Shown: positions 1-5,788, counted from the stretch's first letter. The stretch is DNA of 5,885 nt from Halanaerobiaceae bacterium (GCA_003557445.1 PWOK01000294.1:1-5885); one strand, 5' to 3'. Notes: generated by a model not told the origin, from the letters alone. Numbers and translations are program-made.

Positions 1-646
1 TGAATTCTTCTAAAAAAGCAACAGCAACCATGTTTCTTCCTCCTCCTGCAAGTGTACTCATACCACCTGCTGAACAACAAAAGGCCATGGAAATCACTAA
101 AAATTTACCCATCTTACTGCCTGGTTTAATTTCTGCTGCTCTCATTAAAGGCAAAAGAGACATTAATCCCAGAGTGACAGCAGAAACATCATGCATAAAT
201 CCTGAAGCAATACCAAATAGGTAACAGGCAAAAAATGAGAATTTCACTACATTATTACCACAATATTTCAACAAAATATTTCCCAATCTTCTGGTTAATC
301 CTACCTGTTCTGCAATGTTTGCCAGCATTAAACAACCAATCACAAAAAACACAACCGGATGAGCATATGCTGTCCATACCTGTTCAGTCTCTCCTATCCC
401 AAATAATATAATAGCTGCTCCTGCTCCCCCCATTGTTACAGGTAAGGGTAGTGCTTCTGTTAAAAATAAAATAATTAATGTTACCAGTAAGGATAAAAAT
501 TTGTGTCCTTCTGCTGACAAACCCTCTGGAGTGGGAAGAAACCAGACAAAAAACCCTGCTAAAACAGCAATTATTACAAATATATGTTTTTTGTTAAAAT
601 TAAGTTTATTATTTATATCTGTAATCGTTTTTGCATGTTCATCCAT
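1..646 (-). CDS. SLC13/DASS-type anion transporter, N-terminal part (runs off the left edge)
   Basis: Integral membrane protein, probably a cation-coupled transporter of dicarboxylates, sulfate or another small anion. The frame is open from ATG at 646 to the window edge, giving 215 residues, about half of a usual 430-500 residue family member. AGGGGG at 655-660, 8 nt upstream, supports the start. A hydrophilic N-terminus of about 20 residues precedes hydrophobic segments near 22-38, 48-68, 72-86, 96-113, 136-156 and 182-200. Family marks are EALPLPVT (64-71), the HPVVFFVIG segment (96-104) and a Gly-rich loop GGMSTLAGGGRN (194-205) resembling the GGxxTxxGxxxN loop of DASS proteins. The usual Ser-Asn-Thr substrate motif of the first half is not seen; HDVSA (152-156) occupies the likely place. 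It lies 17 nt after the MOT1-like gene and is presumably cotranscribed with it. The substrate cannot be told from the sequence; the family call is fairly secure. Confidence 0.8.
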   Translation of the reverse strand, partial: MDEHAKTITDINNKLNFNKKHIFVIIAVLAGFFVWFLPTPEGLSAEGHKFLSLLVTLIILFLTEALPLPVTMGGAGAAIILFGIGETEQVWTAYAHPVVFFVIGCLMLANIAEQVGLTRRLGNILLKYCGNNVVKFSFFACYLFGIASGFMHDVSAVTLGLMSLLPLMRAAEIKPGSKMGKFLVISMAFCCSAGGMSTLAGGGRNMVAVAFLEEF

Positions 647-663
647 TTTACCATCCCCCTTAA

Positions 664-1755
664 TTATTTACTATTTGTATGTTTTTTAAATAATTTTTTA
701 CCTTTAAAAAATACAAACATAATTATAAATGCTGCTCCAATATTAATTAACAGTGAAATAACACCGGTAACTACCATAAGTAATTTTTTGTCAGTTATGA
801 CAGCACTCTGGAACATCTGTAAAGCTGTAAAAAATAACATTGCACCAAGAACCCCATATGGTATAATCTGTATAATCTCTGGAGTTGCAAAGAAAAAAGC
901 AACTATTAATAAGATAACACCAGATATAATATTGGAACCACCTGTCCTGGCTCCAAAACGATATTGAGCTGCCAGGCCACCTGCTCCATGACACATAGGA
1001 AATCCTCCCAGAGGTGAAGAAAACAAACACATTATTCCCATACTGGCAACCAATTTTCTCTCTGGTACCTGTCTCTCAAACAAATCCGTGATTAGCACTG
1101 AAGTGGCTAGAACAGCATTACCAATAGTAAGTGGTAACTGGGGAAGTGTTCCTGACCAAAAACCTGTTATTAATTCCTGTATATCAGGTAATATAAATCC
1201 TGGCCAGGAAAAAAAGGTTAATGAAGGTAGCCCAAAATTATAAAATCCAATACACAAACCCAGCCCAAAAACAACCAGTGAAGAAATATCCATAACAGAT
1301 ATAAAATAAAAAATAACTATAATTGCTATTGAAATTAACCCAATAATCCAGTCATCAATTATAAAAGATAGCGCTGTTTCCAGCAAAATCAATGTTAATC
1401 CAAACTGAATTCCCCTGACCAACCAATCTGGAATTTGTTTTTTTATGTATTTCATTCCACCAAACAGAGCAAACATTAACAGAATAATGCCCATAAGAAT
1501 GCCTGCCCCGGCAATTTCAGCTGCTGTCAAAGCTCCACTAATAGCAACAGCACCAATTACTTTCATGGGTTCTACCGGCATCGGTAGTTTATAGTAAAGC
1601 CCTGTAAAAATATAACTCAAACCAAAAAAAAGCAATATAACACTCAAATTAATTTCAGTAACAACCACTACTCCTACAATAATTGGTAATAAAGTCCCAT
1701 AATCACCAATAGCTCCTGCTGTTTCTTCTAAATTAAATCTAAAGTCCTGTTCCAT
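664..1755 (-). CDS. MOT1-type (SulP-related) molybdate/sulfate permease
   Basis: Polytopic membrane protein of 363 residues, a normal length for bacterial MOT1-like proteins, which lack the STAS domain of classical SulP sulfate permeases. Known members carry molybdate or related oxyanions. Visible signatures are GDYGT (17-21), PMPVEPMK (58-65; MOT1 proteins usually have Gln where Glu62 stands), QLPLTIGNAVLA (206-217) and the hallmark PMCHGAGGLAAQYRFGARTG (253-272). Around ten hydrophobic segments fill the rest, and the C-terminus is Lys-rich (KGKKLFKKH, 351-359), which fits a cytoplasmic tail. The start at 1755 is supported by AGGAGG at 1763-1768 with 7 nt spacing. It is the first gene of a two-gene operon with the SLC13-type gene. 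Molybdate, tungstate and sulfate are all possible substrates; no molybdenum-enzyme or cofactor gene is nearby to decide. The family call is strong, the substrate is inference. Confidence 0.88.
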   Translation of the reverse strand: MEQDFRFNLEETAGAIGDYGTLLPIIVGVVVVTEINLSVILLFFGLSYIFTGLYYKLPMPVEPMKVIGAVAISGALTAAEIAGAGILMGIILLMFALFGGMKYIKKQIPDWLVRGIQFGLTLILLETALSFIIDDWIIGLISIAIIVIFYFISVMDISSLVVFGLGLCIGFYNFGLPSLTFFSWPGFILPDIQELITGFWSGTLPQLPLTIGNAVLATSVLITDLFERQVPERKLVASMGIMCLFSSPLGGFPMCHGAGGLAAQYRFGARTGGSNIISGVILLIVAFFFATPEIIQIIPYGVLGAMLFFTALQMFQSAVITDKKLLMVVTGVISLLINIGAAFIIMFVFFKGKKLFKKHTNSK

Positions 1756-1834
1756 TAATCTCCCTCCTGTTACTTTATAAACCTTAGTCTTGTTAAATAA
1801 TCCACAAAATAAATTAACCTTTTCTTTTGATTAA

Positions 1835-1863
1835 ATTTTACCTTATATCTTTTAAATTGTCAA
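1835..1863 (-). promoter_or_regulatory. Sigma-A-type promoter of the transporter operon
   Basis: On the minus strand a perfect TTGACA (-35, 1858-1863) is followed after 17 nt by TAAAAT (-10, 1835-1840), five of six matches to consensus. Transcription would begin near 1828, leaving a leader of about 73 nt before the MOT1-like start at 1755. The leader is AT-rich with only a weak GTTAA/TTAAC pairing, and I see no riboswitch-like fold. Confidence 0.7.
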
Positions 1864-1877
1864 ATATTTCTGTATAA

Positions 1878-1906
1878 TTGCAGTCAGTCTTATAATATTA
1901 TATAAT
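1878..1906 (+). promoter_or_regulatory. Candidate promoter of murB
   Basis: TTGCAG at 1878-1883 and a perfect TATAAT at 1901-1906 are separated by 17 nt, about 36 nt before the murB start. The -35 is a weak match. Other TATAAT hexamers at 1873-1878, 1891-1896 and 1920-1925 lack a better-spaced -35, so which one is used is uncertain. The -35 elements of this promoter and the divergent transporter promoter lie about 15 bp apart. Confidence 0.5.
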
Positions 1907-1942
1907 AAAACTAATATATTATAATCAGGGAGTGATAATGAA

Positions 1943-2860
1943 ATGCCTTTAAATCAAAAGGCTTTACTGGGAAAATTAGAGAAAATTGATTCCCTTAAAA
2001 TAGAAACCAGGATACCTTTAAAAAAACATACTTCTTTCAGGGTAGGGGGACCTGCTGACATCTTTTTAACACCTTTTAATATTCAGGCTCTAAGAAAAAC
2101 ACTAAAAATTACAGACACATCAGGAATACAGGTTCTTTTTCTGGGAAAAGGAAGTAATATAATTGTAAGTGATAAAGGTTTCAGGGGAATAGTTATTCAT
2201 ATGCTCAAATTAAATAAAATTGAAGTTAATAATAATTTAATTACGGCAGAATCGGGTATTACTCTTTCTGCCCTGGCAAACCATGCTCTGGAACACGGTC
2301 TGGGAGGCCTTGAGTTTGCCAGTGGTATTCCGGGAACCCTGGGTGGTGCTATCTATATGAATGCCGGGGCCTATGGTTATGAAATGAAAGATATTGTTGA
2401 GAATGCTTTGTTTTTTGATAGAACAGGTGAAAAAATCAAATTAAATAAAAATGAGCTTAATCTTTCCTATAGAAACAGTATACTACAGCAAAAAGAATAT
2501 ATATTGATAAAAACCACCATGAAACTAAAGAAAAAAGATAAAAATAAAATTGAAGAATTAATGAATGAACTTAATCATAAAAGAAAGCAAAAACAACCCT
2601 TAAACTGGCCCAGTGCTGGAAGTATTTTTAAAAGGCCACCTGATGATTATGCCGGAAGACTGGTAGAAGAATGCGGTTTAAAGGGTATGCGTATTGGAGA
2701 TGCTCAGGTTTCTGAAAAACATGCCGGTTTTATTATTAACCTGGGCCAGGCTCAGGCCAAAGAAATAAAAAAACTTATAGAAAAAGTCCAAACTGAAGTT
2801 CATAAAAAAACAGGAATACTTCTTGAACCTGAACCACGTTTTATTGGTGATTTTGAATAA
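1943..2860 (+). CDS. murB: UDP-N-acetylenolpyruvoylglucosamine reductase (MurB)
   Basis: Cytoplasmic FAD enzyme that reduces UDP-GlcNAc-enolpyruvate with NADPH to UDP-MurNAc, the second committed step of peptidoglycan precursor synthesis. The 305 residues match the shorter Gram-positive (type II) form. FAD-domain motifs are HTSFRVGGPAD (29-39), LGKGSNIIVSD (67-77) and the segment from GLGGLEFASGIPGTLGG (119-135) to MNAGAYG (139-145). SYRNS (175-179) carries the conserved active-site Tyr-Arg. SAGSIFKRP (224-232) holds the catalytic proton donor, probably Ser227, and EPEPRFIG (295-302) the catalytic glutamate, probably Glu297. The start ATG at 1943 follows GGGAG (1928-1932) by 10 nt; an out-of-frame ATG at 1938 sits nearer to the SD. 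The gene appears to be transcribed alone, between its own promoter and a strong terminator, away from any other mur genes in the window. It appears intact. Confidence 0.97.
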   Translation: MPLNQKALLGKLEKIDSLKIETRIPLKKHTSFRVGGPADIFLTPFNIQALRKTLKITDTSGIQVLFLGKGSNIIVSDKGFRGIVIHMLKLNKIEVNNNLITAESGITLSALANHALEHGLGGLEFASGIPGTLGGAIYMNAGAYGYEMKDIVENALFFDRTGEKIKLNKNELNLSYRNSILQQKEYILIKTTMKLKKKDKNKIEELMNELNHKRKQKQPLNWPSAGSIFKRPPDDYAGRLVEECGLKGMRIGDAQVSEKHAGFIINLGQAQAKEIKKLIEKVQTEVHKKTGILLEPEPRFIGDFE

Positions 2861-2870
2861 ACAAACTGTT

Positions 2871-2911
2871 AAAAAGGCTTTCCCCTATAAACCAGGAAAA
2901 GCCTTTTTTTT
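2871..2911. terminator. Bidirectional rho-independent terminator between murB and the converging operon
   Basis: AAAAAGGCTTT (2871-2881) pairs perfectly with AAAGCCTTTTT (2898-2908). Two more C-G pairs (2882-2883 with 2895-2896) form after a single bulged A at 2897, leaving an 11-nt loop. Eight Ts (2904-2911) follow on the plus strand, ending murB 11 nt after its stop. Read from the minus strand the same hairpin is followed by five Ts, so it can also end the ferritin-like/GIY-YIG transcript, whose last stop is at 2922. Confidence 0.9.
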
Positions 2912-2921
2912 ATTTTTGTTT

Positions 2922-3170
2922 TTATTTTGATTTTTTATTTATTAATTTTAGTTTTTGCGACCTCTGTAAACTTTTTATTTTATACTCTCTTTTCATTGCT
3001 TTTTTTCTGGAGCTAAAACTCTCACTGTATTTTAATTTTACCGGTGTTCTTCCCCTGGTGTATTTAGCCCCTTCTCCCTGATTATGTTCCTCTATTCTGC
3101 GTTCAAGTTCTGTGGTATAACCGGTATATAATGTTCCATCATCACATTCAACTATATAGATATAATGCAT
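2922..3170 (-). CDS. Small GIY-YIG nuclease-fold protein, UPF0213 (YhbQ/YazA) type
   Basis: An 82-residue protein that is essentially one GIY-YIG domain, the usual size for UPF0213 proteins. YIY (3-5) and YTG (15-17) are the two halves of the name motif. ERRIEEHN (23-30) supplies the conserved Arg and His, GAKYTRGRTPV (34-44) is the family block, and Glu62 in KREYKIKSL (60-68) is in place as the metal-binding catalytic residue, so it looks catalytically competent. A very basic tail follows. Some relatives are reported to act on DNA; the cellular role here is unknown. Its ATG directly follows the stop of the ferritin-like gene with no gap, and the nearest SD-like sequence (AAGGAA, 3183-3188) is 12 nt away, so translation is probably coupled to the upstream gene. 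Family call secure, function open. Confidence 0.9.
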   Translation of the reverse strand: MHYIYIVECDDGTLYTGYTTELERRIEEHNQGEGAKYTRGRTPVKLKYSESFSSRKKAMKREYKIKSLQRSQKLKLINKKSK

Positions 3171-3662
3171 TTATTTGTACTTTTCCTTAAAATTTATTAA
3201 ATCCAGCAGGTGTGTTTTTTCTTCCTCTATAATTTTTTTTGAAATATCTGCTGTCTTCCCTTTATTATTATTTAATATTTCCTGATAGAAGAGTATTGAG
3301 TCTTTTTCAGCCATAATGGCAACCGTTAAAACTTCATCCAAACTTTCTATTTTTGTGTCCTCACCCTGATTTTCTAATGGAGGAAATACTGTGAATTCAA
3401 CAAGTGTATTCAAATAAGCACTAACCTGATAATCATATATATAATTTATTTCCTGTTTGTTTTTCATTTCTTTTCTAACTGACTGACTCAATTCTTTAAA
3501 AGTTTCATAATGTTTTTGTTCTTCATCTGCCAGTTTAAAAAAGAAGTCCTTTGTTTCTTTTTGTTGGACTATTCTGGCCTGTTTTCTGTAAAAAGCCTTA
3601 CCCTTTTTTTCTATCTCCATAGCCATTTCCAGTACCTCAGCAGCATTAAATTTGTTATTCAT
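3171..3662 (-). CDS. Rubrerythrin/ferritin-like diiron protein without rubredoxin domain
   Basis: A 163-residue soluble four-helix-bundle protein with two tandem E...FY / ExxH units typical of rubrerythrin-like proteins. Unit one has Glu18 and Tyr25 (EIEKKGKAFY) and Glu48/His51 (EEQKH). Unit two has Glu119 and Tyr126 (AEKDSILFY) and Glu148/His151 (EEEKTH). These residues should bind a dinuclear iron centre. There are no cysteines, so the rubredoxin domain of classical rubrerythrins is absent. Family roles include peroxide reduction and iron handling in anaerobes; which applies here is unknown. I chose ATG at 3662 because AAAGGAT (3672-3677) lies 9 nt upstream and the helix begins soon after. 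The frame extends to a GTG at 3710, but that start has no SD. It is the first gene of a pair with the abutting GIY-YIG gene. Confidence 0.88.
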   Translation of the reverse strand: MNNKFNAAEVLEMAMEIEKKGKAFYRKQARIVQQKETKDFFFKLADEEQKHYETFKELSQSVRKEMKNKQEINYIYDYQVSAYLNTLVEFTVFPPLENQGEDTKIESLDEVLTVAIMAEKDSILFYQEILNNNKGKTADISKKIIEEEKTHLLDLINFKEKYK

Positions 3663-3671
3663 ATATATACA

Positions 3672-3677
3672 TCCTTT
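3672..3677 (-). promoter_or_regulatory. Ribosome binding site fixing the ferritin-like start
   Basis: AAAGGAT on the minus strand lies 9 nt before ATG 3662. It favours this start over the in-frame GTG at 3710, which has no purine-rich element in front of it. Confidence 0.7.
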
Positions 3678-3805
3678 CTTTTCATTAATTAATATATTTA
3701 TACTTTCCACAAAACATATTGGTTTCCTGCAAAAATATTTTTAATTTTATATTTAGAATATTATTTTAGATAACAGGAATAATAAATTAAAAATAAATAA
3801 GATAC

Positions 3806-3810
3806 AGGAG
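3806..3810 (+). promoter_or_regulatory. Ribosome binding site supporting a TTG start
   Basis: AGGAG, within AGGAGTGAT, lies 9 nt before TTG 3820. No in-frame ATG occurs until 3841, where no SD is present, so this site decides the start of the SplB-like gene. Confidence 0.75.
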
Positions 3811-3819
3811 TGATTTCAA

Positions 3820-4842
3820 TTGAATTCCTTTGAACCACAGATGGTAATAATCAGGGAAAATGCCCTGGATTACCCTCTGGGTAATAAATTATATCAAATA
3901 TTTGAAGAAAAAGAAACCAGCCTGGAAGTTGTTTCCTCAAAGGGACCTCTACCCCTGGATTATGATCTTCCCTTTCAAAAACAGTTTCAACGGGCAAAAA
4001 AAATATTGCTGGTTTCTGTCCGCAGTGTTAATAAATTTCAAACCTGTAAACCCTCAGCTCATTTTCAACTCCCACTGGTTACAGGCTGCCCGGGTAACTG
4101 CCATTACTGTTATCTCTCTACAAATCTGGGCAAAAACCCCTATATTAAAGTATATGTAAACCGAAAAGAAATCTTTGCCCGGGCACAAAAATATATAGAA
4201 GAAAGAAAACCTGAAACAACAATTTTTGAAGGAGCAGCGACTTCAGATCCACTGCCTGTAGAAAAATGGACCTCTTCTCTAACAGAAGCTGTTAAATTTT
4301 TTGCCAGAACTAAAAATGGAAGTTTCCGTTTTGTAACCAAATTCCCAGAAATAAAGCCTTTTCTTGATATAAACCACAAAAAAAAGACAGAAATAAGGTT
4401 TAGTTTGAACAGTGATAAAATTATCAAGAAATATGAAAGTGGTACCCCTGATTTACAAACAAGACTTAAAGCATCACAAAAAATCTATAAGGCTCAATAC
4501 CCTCTGGGTTTTTTAATTGCCCCTATTTTTAAATATGATAACTGGAAAACAGATTATAAATCACTTATTGAAAATATTAAAAACATTTTTGCAAACAGGG
4601 GGCAGAATATAACTTTTGAATTGATCAGCCACCGATATACAGAAAGAGCAAAAAACATTATACAAAAAGCATACCACAACAACAAACTACCCATGGATAA
4701 AAAAGACAGGAAATTCAAATATGGTCAGTTTGGTTATGGTAAATATATTTATCCTGATGTAATAATGAAAGAATTAAAAGAATTTTTTATTACTACAATA
4801 AATAAATACCTTCCTGAAGCTGAAATTAAATATTTTATTTGA
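3820..4842 (+). CDS. SplB-family radical SAM protein (spore photoproduct lyase-like), atypical active site
   Basis: A 340-residue radical SAM protein close in length to spore photoproduct lyase (about 342), which uses SAM to reverse the UV thymine dimer of spore DNA. CPGNCHYCYL (90-99) carries the cluster cysteines 90, 94 and 97 plus Tyr96 and Tyr98, both conserved in SPL. Ser142, Lys174 (FVTKF) and Ser195 (RFSLNS) match residues I recall as SAM contacts. YPLGFLIAPIF (227-237), ITFELISHRYT (264-274) and FGYGKYIYP (304-312) are typical SPL blocks. Where SPL has the hydrogen-donor cysteine (about position 140, in EAxCTSD), this protein reads EGAATSD with Ala140. The hairpin Arg-Tyr of SPL (GRY/GRF) reads Gly-Gln-Phe (302-304). 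The only other cysteine is Cys76. Translation starts at TTG with AGGAG 9 nt upstream. The 3' end overlaps the converging PHP gene by 8 bp. Family membership is firm; DNA-repair activity as a standard SPL is doubtful, so no symbol is given. Confidence 0.88.
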   Translation: MNSFEPQMVIIRENALDYPLGNKLYQIFEEKETSLEVVSSKGPLPLDYDLPFQKQFQRAKKILLVSVRSVNKFQTCKPSAHFQLPLVTGCPGNCHYCYLSTNLGKNPYIKVYVNRKEIFARAQKYIEERKPETTIFEGAATSDPLPVEKWTSSLTEAVKFFARTKNGSFRFVTKFPEIKPFLDINHKKKTEIRFSLNSDKIIKKYESGTPDLQTRLKASQKIYKAQYPLGFLIAPIFKYDNWKTDYKSLIENIKNIFANRGQNITFELISHRYTERAKNIIQKAYHNNKLPMDKKDRKFKYGQFGYGKYIYPDVIMKELKEFFITTINKYLPEAEIKYFI

Positions 4843-5665
4843 CTTTTCCAGCTGCTTTTTTTAATTGTAATATATAACTGTTTTCCAGACGAATATCTCC
4901 CATTTCAACACCGGGAGAATTTTTGCCATGAAAATCTGAACCACCCATTATTAATAACTTCATCTCCTCTGCCAGTGATTTGTAATATTCAGTAGCCTCC
5001 TGATCATGTTTGCTGTGAAATACTTCAATACCCATTAACCCTTTTTGTTTTAAATCCTTTATTTCTTTCCTGGTAAGAGGATTTTCAAATCCCGGGTGTG
5101 CCAGAACTGGAATACCTTTTGCTTTTTTAATTATCGATACTGCTTCTTCAGGGCTTATTTTGTATCTGGGAACATAGGCCCTGGCATTATTGCCAATATA
5201 TTTTTTAGTAAAGGCCTCTTTGATATTTTCAACATATCCAGCATCAATCAGAGCCCGGGCAATATGAGGTCTTCCTATATAATTTTTTCCTGCAATTTTT
5301 TTTACCCTTTCTAATTGAATATCAAAACCCTGTTTTCTTAATAATTTAATCATTTTTCTTGCTCTTTTTTTCCTGACTTCAAAAAACCTATTAATTTTTG
5401 CAAGCAGAAAATCATCTTTATAATCTATATAATAACCGAGGATATGAACATCTTCTTTTTTATATGAAGTTGATAATTCTATTCCTGGTATAACTTCTAT
5501 TCCCTTTTTTTTGCCTGCATTGATAGCTGTTTCAAGTCCTTCTACTGTATCATGATCAGTAATTGAGATAGTATCAATATTTTTAGCTACAGCAATTTCT
5601 ATTATTTCCAGGGGACTATAACTACCATCAGAAAAATTTGTATGAATGTGCAGATCAGCTGCCAT
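4835..5665 (-). CDS. PHP-domain metal-dependent phosphoesterase, TrpH/YciV type
   Basis: A 276-residue cytoplasmic hydrolase, close to E. coli TrpH/YciV (RNase AM, about 290). Characterised relatives remove nucleotides from RNA 5' ends or split 3',5'-bisphosphate nucleotides using a multi-metal centre. All usual PHP metal motifs are present: DLHIHT (4-9) with Asp13, TDHDT (36-40), PGIELS (60-65), VHILGY (73-78), LAHPG (188-192) and GSDFHG (242-247). Between the halves, a charged helical insert (about 85-165) contains the subfamily block YIGRPHIARAL (129-139). The N-terminus matches the family when started at ATG 5665, but the SD (GGGAGG, 5681-5686) is 15 nt away, unusually far. The stop lies inside the end of the converging SplB-like gene, and no terminator hairpin separates them. 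Family call strong; exact substrate is inferred. Confidence 0.92.
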   Translation of the reverse strand: MAADLHIHTNFSDGSYSPLEIIEIAVAKNIDTISITDHDTVEGLETAINAGKKKGIEVIPGIELSTSYKKEDVHILGYYIDYKDDFLLAKINRFFEVRKKRARKMIKLLRKQGFDIQLERVKKIAGKNYIGRPHIARALIDAGYVENIKEAFTKKYIGNNARAYVPRYKISPEEAVSIIKKAKGIPVLAHPGFENPLTRKEIKDLKQKGLMGIEVFHSKHDQEATEYYKSLAEEMKLLIMGGSDFHGKNSPGVEMGDIRLENSYILQLKKAAGKVK

Positions 5666-5680
5666 AATATTTTTGATTTT

Positions 5681-5686
5681 CCTCCC
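5681..5686 (-). promoter_or_regulatory. Distant ribosome binding site of the PHP gene
   Basis: GGGAGG on the minus strand is the only strong SD before the PHP gene but ends 15 nt before ATG 5665, against a usual 6-10. In-frame ATT and ATC codons lie between; I see no ATG, GTG or TTG there. Confidence 0.55.
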
Positions 5687-5743
5687 TCTATGATCTTTAC
5701 TAATATAATATCCTATTTCTTTAAAATTAAAAAAAATCCTGCT

Positions 5744-5760
5744 TAATCACTATAATCACT
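5744..5760. repeat. Short tandem direct repeat TAATCACT in the divergent intergenic region
   Basis: TAATCACT occurs at 5744-5751 and again at 5753-5760, one base apart (period 9). It lies between the divergent PHP gene and the gene at 5872, about 23 bp upstream of the extended -10 at 5783, where an activator or repressor could bind. With only two copies in an AT-rich stretch, chance is possible. Confidence 0.4.
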
Positions 5761-5779
5761 TTTAAAACTTTATCATCTG

Positions 5780-5788
5780 TGTTATAAT
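5780..5788 (+). promoter_or_regulatory. Extended -10 promoter for the gene at the right edge
   Basis: TGTTATAAT has a perfect TATAAT (5783-5788) with the TGN extension, which can compensate for a poor -35; only TTTAAA at 5761-5766 (16 nt spacing) stands in that place. It would give a leader of roughly 75 nt before ATG 5872. An imperfect palindrome, GTTA...TAAC (5781-5794), overlaps the -10. Confidence 0.5.

Noticed and set aside
584..967. Plus-strand open frames opposite the transporter genes
   Set aside because: They are antisense to clear membrane-protein genes, have no family signature, and their apparent hydrophobicity reflects the complementary strand.
1756..1828. Molybdenum-cofactor or other riboswitch in the transporter leader
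   Set aside because: The leader is about 73 nt, AT-rich, with only a weak 5-bp pairing and no terminator or SD-sequestering hairpin visible.
3171..3662. Classical rubrerythrin
   Set aside because: The protein has no CxxC pairs, so the rubredoxin domain is missing; only the diiron domain can be claimed.
3663..3710. Longer ferritin-like protein starting at GTG 3710
   Set aside because: No SD precedes it and the extra 16 residues do not resemble the family, while ATG 3662 has a well-placed AAAGGAT.
3663..3819. Promoters in the ferritin-like/SplB-like divergent region
   Set aside because: Very AT-rich with many partial -10 matches (for example TATAAA on the minus strand with a poor TTATCT -35), but none good enough to list.
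3841..3843. ATG at codon 8 as the start of the SplB-like gene
   Set aside because: No purine-rich element precedes it; TTG 3820 has AGGAG at 9 nt.
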